From Nitrospiria bacterium (lineage in GTDB: Bacteria > Nitrospirota > Nitrospiria > SBBL01 > JAADHI01): a stretch of 47,680 bases of DNA. Below the pieces are notes generated by a model, which did no database searches, was not told the DNA's origin, and saw only the letters and a list, made by a program, of their open reading frames with translations. The DNA lies in the NCBI GenBank assembly GCA_945787655.1, contig CALZIJ010000014.1, positions 1 through 47,680 on the forward strand. The letters run 5' to 3'. Below, piece by piece: positions 19,724 to 28,160 of the stretch (positions are counted from its first letter, which is position 1; every line of letters begins with the position of its first letter). The position numbers were made by a program, and so were the translations under genes.

Positions 19724-20536
19724 TTGCTTGTCCTGAATGCAACTTATTCACAGGTTAGTCTTGCTCAAGCCGTTACCCCGGACCCGCCAAAAACACGTTA
19801 TGTTATGGGTGTGTTTCCCTATATCTCTCTGGCAGAACTTGAGGGAGTCTTTACTCCGATCATAACTGAATTAAAGCAGGTGTTGGGCATTGAAATTCAG
19901 TTTAGGAGCAGCTCCAGTTTTGAGCGTTTTAAGGTGCGGCTCTTTGAGGAGGCCTATGATATCGCATTCATTCAGCCCTTCGATTACGTACAGGTTGCCG
20001 CTCTAATAGGGTATCGGCCCGTTGCCAATATTAATATGCCTTTGTCCGCAGTACTTGTGACAACCGTTGAAAGCGGGGTTGAAAAAATAACAGATTTAAA
20101 ACATCAGATGATTGCGCTACCACCCCGGTCTGCGGCAGTGACGCATCTGGTTAAACGGATGCTCAAACAGAACAAGGTGGAGTTGGAACAGCATATCAAA
20201 ATAAAACACGAGAAAACACACGATGCCTGTCTTCAACAACTTTTACTGGGCGCAGTGAGTGCCTGCGGAACCGCGCCGTATCCCATGGCCTTGTTTGAAA
20301 AACAAATGGGGGTCAAGTTTCGTATTTTAAAGGAATCTGAAAAAATACCTGGCTCCCTTTTTGTAGTGCATCAATCTGTCCCTCTAGAAGATTTTAGGAA
20401 AATTCAGAACACCTTGGTTACGATTTCATCTGATATAGCCGGAACTTATTGGGGAAGCATGGGTTTGACTCAACCTTTCAAATCAGTAGCAGATGATGAT
20501 TTTAATATTTTAAGACGCATTTTGGCCGAGGAGTAG
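19724..20536 (+). CDS. PhnD-like phosphate/phosphonate periplasmic substrate-binding protein
   Basis: 'YVMGVFPYISLAELEGVFTPIITELKQVLGIEIQFRSSSSFERFKVRLFEEAYDIAFIQPFDYVQVA' typical of PhnD-family SBPs; TTG start in track, coding probably extends upstream (see finding). Confidence 0.82.
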   Translation: MLVLNATYSQVSLAQAVTPDPPKTRYVMGVFPYISLAELEGVFTPIITELKQVLGIEIQFRSSSSFERFKVRLFEEAYDIAFIQPFDYVQVAALIGYRPVANINMPLSAVLVTTVESGVEKITDLKHQMIALPPRSAAVTHLVKRMLKQNKVELEQHIKIKHEKTHDACLQQLLLGAVSACGTAPYPMALFEKQMGVKFRILKESEKIPGSLFVVHQSVPLEDFRKIQNTLVTISSDIAGTYWGSMGLTQPFKSVADDDFNILRRILAEE

Positions 20537-20542
20537 GAAATC

Positions 20543-23278
20543 GTGTTTCGCCTTCGATTAAAATATCGCATCGCCGTCACGATTTTTGTCCTCGAATTGC
20601 TCATGATTATTGGTTTGTTGTGGGTCACCTTGTCCTACTCTTTTAGAACCAGTCATGACCACTTAAAGGAGATGGATCATCTTATATTGAGTATGACGAG
20701 AGCAATGAGCCGAACGGCCTTGTTGACAGATGAGTTTTTTGAACTTCATCAACAATTTAAAGAGATCATTTCGCTTTCCAATGCGACGCATGTGGTTCTT
20801 GCCAATGAGATGGGAGAAGTCGTCTCGAGCAGTCATTTCTCTGAAATTGGAGAAGAAGCCTTTTCTATGGAAGAGAGGTCGGGATACTTTTGGCTCAGGG
20901 AAGACGTCACAAGCCTCAGTGGAGAACTGGGGACACTTTCTGTCGAATTTTCGAGCCTTGCCCGAGACAGCGCCTATATGGACGTGAGGAATCTGGCGGT
21001 CGGGGTTGCCGCCGCCGGAATGAGTATTATTGCCGTGGTAGGGTTTGTGATGGGAACCGTACTGACTCGGCGTCTTGAACGTTTGAGGCGGACGGCACAG
21101 AAAATTTCAAGTGGGGATTTTAATGCAAGGACGGCTTTAAGTGGGAAAGACGAAATCGCGCTCCTTGGACAGGCTTTTGATCGGATGGCCAATGAAATGA
21201 CGCAGAGTGTTGAGACATTCAAGGAAAGCGAAGCGCGTTTCCGGTCTTTGGTGGGAAATTTACCCGCTGTGGTCTACCGGCTTTTTTTTAGTGGAAATGA
21301 ATGGAAAGTGTTGTTTGTCAGTAAAAACAGTTATGTTTTGTCCGGATACCCCGCGGAAGATTTTATGAATGAAAACTTATGTTATCCCGACCTGATTTAT
21401 TCAGAAGATCGGGAGTCGGTTCGAAAGGCCATCCTGGACGGAATATCGAAAAAAGAACCCTACTCTGTTGAGTATCGGTTTCATCACAAAAATGGCAGGC
21501 TCATGTGGGTTCTGGATCAAGGGCAGTGCCTTTTTAATGATGAAGGAGACCCGCTGTATATTGATGGTGCCGTCTTTGATATGACCGAAAGAAAACAATA
21601 TGAGGATCAGACCCGAAAGCTTTCCAGTGCAATCGAACAAGCCGGGGATGCGATTATGATTACTGATCCGGAAGGACGGATTGAATATGTGAACCCTGCC
21701 TTTGAAAAATTGACCGGCTTTTCTGATGAGGAAGTTTTGGGGGAAAATGCGAATGTTGTGAAATCTCAAAAACACGATACCGCATTTTTTAAGAACCTGT
21801 GGCAAACGCTCCAGGAAGGAAAAAGCTTTCAGGATGTCATTATCAACCGGAAAAAAGACGGCAGCCTGTTTTATGAAGATATGTGTATTACCCCGCTGGA
21901 AGACAGTGAAGGGAATATTACACATTATATCTCGACCGGCCGGGATATTTCAGAAAGAATGAGAACGCAGAAAAAACTTTACCAATTGGCCTATCATGAC
22001 CTTCTGACACAGCTGCCCAATCGCGCCTTGTTTTTGGAGCGCTTGAGCCATGCAATCAAAGGCATGCATGGCCGGGACAAGATGCTGGGTGTCCTGTTTA
22101 TGGATCTGGACCGTTTTAAAACAATTAATGATACCTTGGGTCACGATGTTGGAGATAAACTGTTACAAGCCTTTTCTGTGCGTGTTCGGGGGTGTCTCCG
22201 TGAAGTGGATACGGTAGCCCGGCTTTCAGGGGATGAGTTTATTGTCCTGCTTGAAGGGATGACCTCCAGTGAGGATGCAGACAGGATCTGCCTTAAGATT
22301 TTAAAGGCGCTCTCAAAACCCTTTTATATCGAGTCTCGTGAGTTATTTATCACGACCAGTATTGGAATTAGTCTTTTCCCGAAAGATGCAAGGGATGCCT
22401 TTAGCTTGATGAAATATGCCGATGTGGCCATGTACCGGGCCAAAGAATTGGGGCGGAACAACTATCAGTTTTATGATACTGAAATGAGCGTCATTGCCAC
22501 AAGCCGTTTTGATATGGAAACCAAGCTGCGCCGGGCTCTCGAACGGTCTGAATTTGAGTTATATTATCAGCCTCAGATTTCTGTGTCGGATTTAAAAATA
22601 ATGGGGGTGGAGGTTTTAGTTCGGTGGCGGCATCCTGAAAAAGGGATCTTGTTACCGGCAGAATTTGTCCCGATTTTGGAAGACACGGGGCTGATTGTTC
22701 CTGTGGGGGCCTGGGTTTTGAAGACCGCGCTTGTTCAAGCCAAAACCTGGACAAGTTCCGGCATTTCACCTAATCGTTTGGCCATTAATCTTTCAAGCCG
22801 CCAGTTTAACAGTGAAATTCTGGTTGATGAGGTCTTTAATAACTTAAGGGGTGCGGATTTGGACCCGACTGTCTTGGAACTTGAGATCACGGAAAGTTTT
22901 TTGATGGAAAATAAACCGATGACTTTGGGAATGTTGAAAAAATTCAGCAATGCCGGAATTCGGTTATCTGTCGATGATTTTGGTACCGGGTATTCTTCAC
23001 TGGCCTATTTGAAGCGCTTTCCGATTGATACCCTCAAGATTGACGGGTCTTTTATCCGGGATCTGACCAGCAGCCCGGACGATGCAGCCATTGTCCGGGC
23101 AATCATCGCCATGGCAGTCAGCCTTAAAATGGAGACCGTGGCCGAAGGCGTGGAAACCGAGGCGCAGTTTGATTTTTTGAAAAAAGTAAAGTGTGACAGT
23201 ATTCAGGGTTTTTTCTTTAATCCGCCATTATCCGCACAAGAAATGACGTCCCACCTTGAGGGAAACGACCTTATTTAG
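20543..23278 (+). CDS. Membrane HAMP-PAS-PAS-GGDEF-EAL c-di-GMP turnover protein
   Basis: two TMs, HAMP, two PAS/PAC regions, 'REVDTVARLSGDEFIVLLEG' (SGDEF with RxxD I-site), 'EVLVRWRHPEKG...LELEITES...DDFGTGYSSLAYLKRFPIDTLKIDGSFI...AEGVET'; GTG start. Confidence 0.95.
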   Translation: MFRLRLKYRIAVTIFVLELLMIIGLLWVTLSYSFRTSHDHLKEMDHLILSMTRAMSRTALLTDEFFELHQQFKEIISLSNATHVVLANEMGEVVSSSHFSEIGEEAFSMEERSGYFWLREDVTSLSGELGTLSVEFSSLARDSAYMDVRNLAVGVAAAGMSIIAVVGFVMGTVLTRRLERLRRTAQKISSGDFNARTALSGKDEIALLGQAFDRMANEMTQSVETFKESEARFRSLVGNLPAVVYRLFFSGNEWKVLFVSKNSYVLSGYPAEDFMNENLCYPDLIYSEDRESVRKAILDGISKKEPYSVEYRFHHKNGRLMWVLDQGQCLFNDEGDPLYIDGAVFDMTERKQYEDQTRKLSSAIEQAGDAIMITDPEGRIEYVNPAFEKLTGFSDEEVLGENANVVKSQKHDTAFFKNLWQTLQEGKSFQDVIINRKKDGSLFYEDMCITPLEDSEGNITHYISTGRDISERMRTQKKLYQLAYHDLLTQLPNRALFLERLSHAIKGMHGRDKMLGVLFMDLDRFKTINDTLGHDVGDKLLQAFSVRVRGCLREVDTVARLSGDEFIVLLEGMTSSEDADRICLKILKALSKPFYIESRELFITTSIGISLFPKDARDAFSLMKYADVAMYRAKELGRNNYQFYDTEMSVIATSRFDMETKLRRALERSEFELYYQPQISVSDLKIMGVEVLVRWRHPEKGILLPAEFVPILEDTGLIVPVGAWVLKTALVQAKTWTSSGISPNRLAINLSSRQFNSEILVDEVFNNLRGADLDPTVLELEITESFLMENKPMTLGMLKKFSNAGIRLSVDDFGTGYSSLAYLKRFPIDTLKIDGSFIRDLTSSPDDAAIVRAIIAMAVSLKMETVAEGVETEAQFDFLKKVKCDSIQGFFFNPPLSAQEMTSHLEGNDLI

Positions 23279-23319
23279 CCTGAAATTTTTTTTCGATGGT
23301 CTATTTTTTGGAGGGAGGA

Positions 23320-24852
23320 TCAGGTCAATATTTTTCGGTCCAGGCTTCGGTACTGAATCGCTTCCGAAATGTCAGCGGATGAGATGAGTTCCCTCTGATC
23401 CAAATCTGCGATTGACCGCGCGACTTTTAAGATTCGATTATAGGCCCTTGCTGAAAAACCCAGTCGTGACATTGCCATTTCAACAAGGCGTTTGGAGGAT
23501 TCGTCAATCGCGCAATGGGTTTTAAGCTGTTTTGGTCGTAACTGTGCATTGCACCGAATGCCCTCTTTTTGAAACCGGCGGGATTGAAATTCCCGTGCAA
23601 TCTGGACCCTGTTTTGGATGGTTTCTGAGGGTTCATCTTTTGTTTCTATCGAGAGATCACGGAAGGAGACGGCAGGAACTTCAATATGAAGGTCTATACG
23701 GTCGAGCAAGGGGCCGGAAATTTTCGATCGATATCGTTGAACCGCCGTCGGCGTGCAGACGCAGTTGCGTTGCGGATCGGTAAAATACCCGCAGGGGCAG
23801 GGATTCATTGCAGCCACGAGCATGATTCGTGAGGGGTAAGTCAAAGAAGTGCTTGCGCGGGAAATAGTGACTTTGCCTTCTTCCAGGGGTTGTCGGAGCA
23901 CCTCTAAAACATTGCGTTTGAATTCAGGCAGTTCATCCAGAAAGAGGACGCCATTATGGGCCAAACTGACTTCGCCAGGTCGAGGAATTTGTCCTCCTCC
24001 GATTAAACCGGCATCCGAAATGGTATGGTGCGGAGAGCGAAAAGGGCGCGTGGATAGAAGCGGCGCTTGATCAGATAACAGACCGACGACGCTGTGAACT
24101 TGAGTGACTTCCAAAGACTCATCAAGCGGCATCCGGGGTAAAATTGAGGGGAAGCGTTTGGCCAGCATGGTTTTTCCAGAACCCGGCGGTCCGACCATGA
24201 GCAGATTGTGTCCTCCTGCGGCCGCGATTTCAAGGGCCCTTTTGGCGTGGGTTTGTCCTTTTACTTCTGAATAATCTTCACTATAGTCGCTTTTTTTTGA
24301 AATAATATCTGAAATATTGACGTTTACGGGAGAGACTTCCTGTTTTCCGTTTAAGAATTCAATAACCTGAGGCAGGGTGTCCATCCCCAAAACACGGATA
24401 CCGGAAACCACCGCGGCCTCTGGGCCATTTTCTGATGGGATAATGAGGCCTTCTTTCCCCAGTTTTTTTGCCAGGAGGCCGATGGATAAAGCGCCTCTGA
24501 TGGGTTTAATTCGGCCATCCAGGGAGAGCTCCCCCACGATTAAATAACGATCGAGTGTTTCTTTTCGGATCAGGCCATCCGCGGCCAATATGCCAACCGC
24601 CATGGGAAGATCGAAAGCAGAGCCCTCTTTTTTGAGGTCTGCCGGGGCCAGATTCACTGTAATTTTTTTGATGGGAAAATGAAAACCGGTGTTTTTAATG
24701 GCGGAGCGAAGGCGGTCTTTACTTTCTTTGACCGCAAGGTCTGGAAGCCCGACAATCGAGAGTAGAGGCAGGCCTTGGGACAAATCAATCTCGACATCGA
24801 CTAAGCGTGCCTCGACACCGAATAGTACTGCACTGTTAATCTTGGCGAGCAT
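23320..24852 (-). CDS. comM: YifB/ComM family Mg-chelatase-like AAA+ ATPase
   Basis: 'VDVEIDLSQGLPLLSIVGLPDLAVKESKDRLRSAIKNTGFHFP', 'NLLMVGPPGSGKTMLAKRFPSILP', 'AAMNPCPCGYF', 'RPFRSPHHTISDAGLIGGG'. Confidence 0.96.
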   Translation of the reverse strand: MLAKINSAVLFGVEARLVDVEIDLSQGLPLLSIVGLPDLAVKESKDRLRSAIKNTGFHFPIKKITVNLAPADLKKEGSAFDLPMAVGILAADGLIRKETLDRYLIVGELSLDGRIKPIRGALSIGLLAKKLGKEGLIIPSENGPEAAVVSGIRVLGMDTLPQVIEFLNGKQEVSPVNVNISDIISKKSDYSEDYSEVKGQTHAKRALEIAAAGGHNLLMVGPPGSGKTMLAKRFPSILPRMPLDESLEVTQVHSVVGLLSDQAPLLSTRPFRSPHHTISDAGLIGGGQIPRPGEVSLAHNGVLFLDELPEFKRNVLEVLRQPLEEGKVTISRASTSLTYPSRIMLVAAMNPCPCGYFTDPQRNCVCTPTAVQRYRSKISGPLLDRIDLHIEVPAVSFRDLSIETKDEPSETIQNRVQIAREFQSRRFQKEGIRCNAQLRPKQLKTHCAIDESSKRLVEMAMSRLGFSARAYNRILKVARSIADLDQRELISSADISEAIQYRSLDRKILT

Positions 24853-24897
24853 GGAGCAATCCTAGTTTTTTAGGGGGGATTGGTATTCTGGAAAATC

Positions 24898-25365
24898 TTA
24901 AAAACGGAGTCTTGCAGTAAATCGTTCTTTGATTTCCAGCAGTCTTTTTTTATCGGGAAGATCACTGACCCAACGCCCGAGTTCCAATGAAAAAGCTTCC
25001 TGTTCCATATCCAGATCCAAACGAAAAGGGCTTTGGCTCACCACACGACCAATCAGGCGGCTTCTTCTCACCGGTGTACCGATTAAAACACCGACTTGAT
25101 GTATTTGCCAGTTTGTTTGAAAAAAACCTGCGGTCTTGTCTTCAATGACAATCTGGTCATAATAAAGCTGACTGGCTTCCAATGAAGAATGCCATGCCTG
25201 ATCATAAGGAACTGGAGATTCCGGAAGGGAAAGTCGAAGCGCACGCCGGGATACACATCCAAAAACCGAAAAACAAAGCAGACACATAAAGAGAATGTGA
25301 AGCTGTTTTTTGAAGGGTTTAGAAAAAAACTTTGATGCATTTGAAACAAAAGCGCATAAAGCCAT
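24898..25365 (-). CDS. Hypothetical lipoprotein/secreted protein
   Basis: intact 155-aa ORF with hydrophobic N-terminus 'LHILFMCLLCFSVFGC' (lipobox-like). Confidence 0.65.
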   Translation of the reverse strand: MALCAFVSNASKFFSKPFKKQLHILFMCLLCFSVFGCVSRRALRLSLPESPVPYDQAWHSSLEASQLYYDQIVIEDKTAGFFQTNWQIHQVGVLIGTPVRRSRLIGRVVSQSPFRLDLDMEQEAFSLELGRWVSDLPDKKRLLEIKERFTARLRF

Positions 25366-25368
25366 TTT

Positions 25369-25743
25369 TCAACCTTCTCCTGTGCTGTTTCTAATAAAGG
25401 AAGGCGTTATTTTCCCCTCATGATTTTCTACCCATTGATAAAGTGAGGGTTCTTTCTCCGGGTCGAGATACGCAATAAAGCGGACGCCAAACGAATTTCC
25501 TGCCGGCCCGCGGTGAACGGCTACAATTTTCCCGACCACCCGTTCTTTAAAAGATATATTTTTAAATTTTCCGGAAACATGGATCGTCACCATTTTCCCA
25601 AGCTCAAATACAGATGTTGTGTGAAAAAGAAGGCCGCCGAAGCTCAGGTTACTAATGGTCACATCCGCGGGGATAATGTCTTCACTGGACAGCCTGGCTT
25701 TGGCTGAAAATGGAACCCGAATATGCTGCCTTTTATCGACCAT
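25369..25743 (-). CDS. PilZ domain protein
   Basis: 'KRQHIRVPFSAKARLSSEDIIPADVTISNLSFGGLLFHT' resembles the PilZ RxxxR...D/NxSxxG motif. Confidence 0.8.
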   Translation of the reverse strand: MVDKRQHIRVPFSAKARLSSEDIIPADVTISNLSFGGLLFHTTSVFELGKMVTIHVSGKFKNISFKERVVGKIVAVHRGPAGNSFGVRFIAYLDPEKEPSLYQWVENHEGKITPSFIRNSTGEG

Positions 25744-25834
25744 GGTTTGACCTTATATCATATCTTATTTAATGATACAAATTCTTGGTTTCTTAGTTTT
25801 TGAAATGGCGATATATTGGGGCCATTCCATAATA

Positions 25835-26046
25835 TTGTCCACATCTTGTACCTTGACGGATTTTTGTAAACTCCTGTCTTTGGGAGAAAAGGTGCGATTG
25901 TATCCTGATTTATATAAGTTATTGATTTTATTGATAAAAAAATATTGCCTTATTCTTGAGCAGTTTGGAAAAAATTCAAAAAAATCGGGGTGCTTTGAAG
26001 CATGCGGTATGTTTTTCCTCAAGTTATCCACATCTACTGTGGAAAA
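25835..26046. promoter_or_regulatory. Cluster of DnaA-box-like 9-mers flanking an AT-rich stretch
   Basis: TTGTCCACA (25835-25843), TTATCCACA (26024-26032), TGTGGAAAA (26038-26046, reverse TTTTCCACA); AT-rich 25908-25945 between them. Confidence 0.4.
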
Positions 26047-26050
26047 AGGA

Positions 26051-26656
26051 CTAAAACCCTTGTTTCCCATAATTTGCACGCCCAGAAGTCTCTCTTTGCA
26101 CGCGGTCTCTACTGGCATTGTGAAAGAGGTCATTGTCGATGTAGGTCACAGAATGTACTTGTGTTTGTTCCGTTTCTTCGATTTGAAGAATCATACGCGT
26201 TGCCCCGTCATCCCAAAAAAGAAGGCGTATTCCAGTGAGGTCGTTGATTCGGGGTGGGCCATACTGTTTTGTGTTCTCTTCAATTAAAGTGCTTAGAAAG
26301 GTGTCTGGTTTATGAATCGGATGATAGATTAATTCGATTCTAAAGAGCCGGTTTTTATAAAAATCAGCAAGGACGTTTTTTAAGGAATCCGGGTATGCCG
26401 AGAGGTCGAGTTCATAACGATGTTCATCTGGAAATTGCCCGATGGCCTTTTCAACAGGTTTCCCTTGGGTTGTTTTCAAAAAGGCATGATGCTGCATGTC
26501 GAGTTGAATAGGACCATGTTTTCTTGGTATCGGCGCAGCCCCTTTAAAAATCGCATGAATGGCCAGCGCTTCTTTTAAAGGAAATGAGACAAAAAGCAGG
26601 AACACCAGTAAAGAAAGGGGGGGTAAAGCTTTTTTATGCATGTTTAAAATTGCCAC
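26051..26656 (-). CDS. Hypothetical secreted protein
   Basis: 201-aa ORF with hydrophobic N-terminus 'LSLLVFLLFVSFPLKEALAIHA'; start overlaps the upstream membrane gene. Confidence 0.65.
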   Translation of the reverse strand: MAILNMHKKALPPLSLLVFLLFVSFPLKEALAIHAIFKGAAPIPRKHGPIQLDMQHHAFLKTTQGKPVEKAIGQFPDEHRYELDLSAYPDSLKNVLADFYKNRLFRIELIYHPIHKPDTFLSTLIEENTKQYGPPRINDLTGIRLLFWDDGATRMILQIEETEQTQVHSVTYIDNDLFHNASRDRVQRETSGRANYGKQGF

Positions 26657-27084
26657 TGCCTTAACATGGCAGCGATAAACACGATGATTAAGCCCACGGC
26701 GAGACTCATTTTCGCATAGATTAAACTGGGGATTTTATCGGGGTGATCTTCATCGGCCGGCCGAATAAGACTAAAAAGTGGAAAAGCCGCCAAGCCAACG
26801 ATTAAAAACACCTTAACCGCAAGGGCCGAGATATAACCGGGGGGGATTTCTTCATATCCCGCGCGTCTTACCCCGAAATTCATTCCCCCGGTGATCACGA
26901 GAACCAAAAGGGACAAGAGCGAAATTTTTGTAAAGCGTCTGGATATTTTTAAAAGTAACCCGTGTGATGGATCTTCAGGTTTGATAAAAGGAATCAAGAA
27001 AAAAACTTGGAAGGCATTTCCGCCGATCCAAATGATGACCGAAACAAGATGTAACCAGTGATTAACGACTGCAAAAGAATTCAT
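26644..27084 (-). CDS. CopD-like four-TM membrane protein
   Basis: 'VVNHWLHLVSVIIWIGGNAFQVFFLIPFIK...' with four hydrophobic segments. Confidence 0.65.
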   Translation of the reverse strand: MNSFAVVNHWLHLVSVIIWIGGNAFQVFFLIPFIKPEDPSHGLLLKISRRFTKISLLSLLVLVITGGMNFGVRRAGYEEIPPGYISALAVKVFLIVGLAAFPLFSLIRPADEDHPDKIPSLIYAKMSLAVGLIIVFIAAMLRQWQF

Positions 27085-27156
27085 AGCACCTCACAAAGAA
27101 ATTGATATGCGTGTGAACGGACATTCAATGCTGCAGCCTCAGGCCGCCAGGGATGT

Positions 27157-28149
27157 TCACATCTTTTTAGAAGAGGGATCTTTTAAATAATCTTTCATAC
27201 GCTCAAGCATTTCTTCATCGATCAACCCGATGTTTCCTTTTGTTTCCATATAGGATTTGATGTCATCCAGACGTTTTGAGGCCTCTGTGTTGTTTTGAAG
27301 ACGACGGATTTTTTCTTTGGCATCTTCGAAGCCGTCAAAAGTCATTTCATCATAACCAAAGGTTCTCAGTCGTTTCATGGCCTTCATCATGGCTTCATTC
27401 CTGAAGGTGGTTAAGTGTTCCGAGCCAATCGTGGTCAGACCCATTTTCCGGGCTCGGCGTTCGGCGGCTTTTTTAATCCCGCTTCGAACAAAATCCGGAG
27501 AGGTCATGAGTCGCTTTTCGGCTTCAACACTCCATTTTATGTCGCTTTTAGGAGAATCCCATATTTGGGTGGCCGCTGCCAAATCGATCCGTTTGATGCC
27601 GAGTTCACGGGCCAAATCTTCCGCATCATTTTTGAGCATGTCACGGACAAAGTCGCGGGCCATTTCAGGGGATTCCGCAATTTTTTGCTCCAAGCGCACA
27701 GTTGCGGCATCGGTCCATTCAATATCTGATTCGGGTTTCTCTTCTTTGACATCCCCTAAAGCTTCTGCTTTTTTCAGCAGTTCCATATCGACTTCGAGAT
27801 GACCACGCTCCAGGGCCACTTCTTCGGCAATTTTTCGAATCATGCCTCGCATAAATTCAGGGACCGTTTCAAGCCGTTCCTGGGCTTCGCGTGTCCAGGC
27901 CAGTGTTTTGGTCTCCACACCCGCAGCCGCATGGGCCGCCCCCGTGCCTTCCGCTGCCATCGGGGTCATCATTTTGTCCTTAAACTGGGCGAGGACTTCA
28001 TCCGTAATGACCGTGATGCCCAGCTCTGTGGCCTTTTTTTCCGAGAGATTACGGACCATTTTCCGCAAGAAAAAAGGGGCTTTTTTTAATCGCGCTTCGG
28101 CCTCAGGTGTCCATGTAATTGTCGATTGTTCTTTTTTTGATCCAAACAT
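27157..28149 (-). CDS. Protein built of four tandem PCP_red-type domains (ChlB/BchB C-terminal-like)
   Basis: Four copies of W-[ST]-x2-[AE]-x4-L-x-...-P-x-[FM]-x-R-...-A-x2-[LMG]-G: 'ITWTPEAEARLKKAPFFLRKMVRNLSEKKATELGITVI', 'LAWTREAQERLETVPEFMRGMIRKIAEEVALERGHLEV', 'IEWTDAATVRLEQKIAESPEMARDFVRDMLKNDAEDLARELGIKRI', 'IKWSVEAEKRLMTSPDFVRSGIKKAAERRARKMGLTTI'. Confidence 0.85.
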   Translation of the reverse strand: MFGSKKEQSTITWTPEAEARLKKAPFFLRKMVRNLSEKKATELGITVITDEVLAQFKDKMMTPMAAEGTGAAHAAAGVETKTLAWTREAQERLETVPEFMRGMIRKIAEEVALERGHLEVDMELLKKAEALGDVKEEKPESDIEWTDAATVRLEQKIAESPEMARDFVRDMLKNDAEDLARELGIKRIDLAAATQIWDSPKSDIKWSVEAEKRLMTSPDFVRSGIKKAAERRARKMGLTTIGSEHLTTFRNEAMMKAMKRLRTFGYDEMTFDGFEDAKEKIRRLQNNTEASKRLDDIKSYMETKGNIGLIDEEMLERMKDYLKDPSSKKM

Positions 28150-28160
28150 GTTCGCACCTC

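Noticed and set aside
22225-22240. SGDEF instead of GGDEF as evidence of an inactive cyclase
   Set aside because: SGDEF variants can be active, and the RxxD I-site is intact, so this alone is not a notable anomaly.
25772-26287. 171-aa plus-strand ORF between the PilZ gene and the 26051-26656 gene
   Set aside because: Spans an AT-rich intergenic region and the antisense of a better ORF; no RBS or domain. The region is better read as regulatory.
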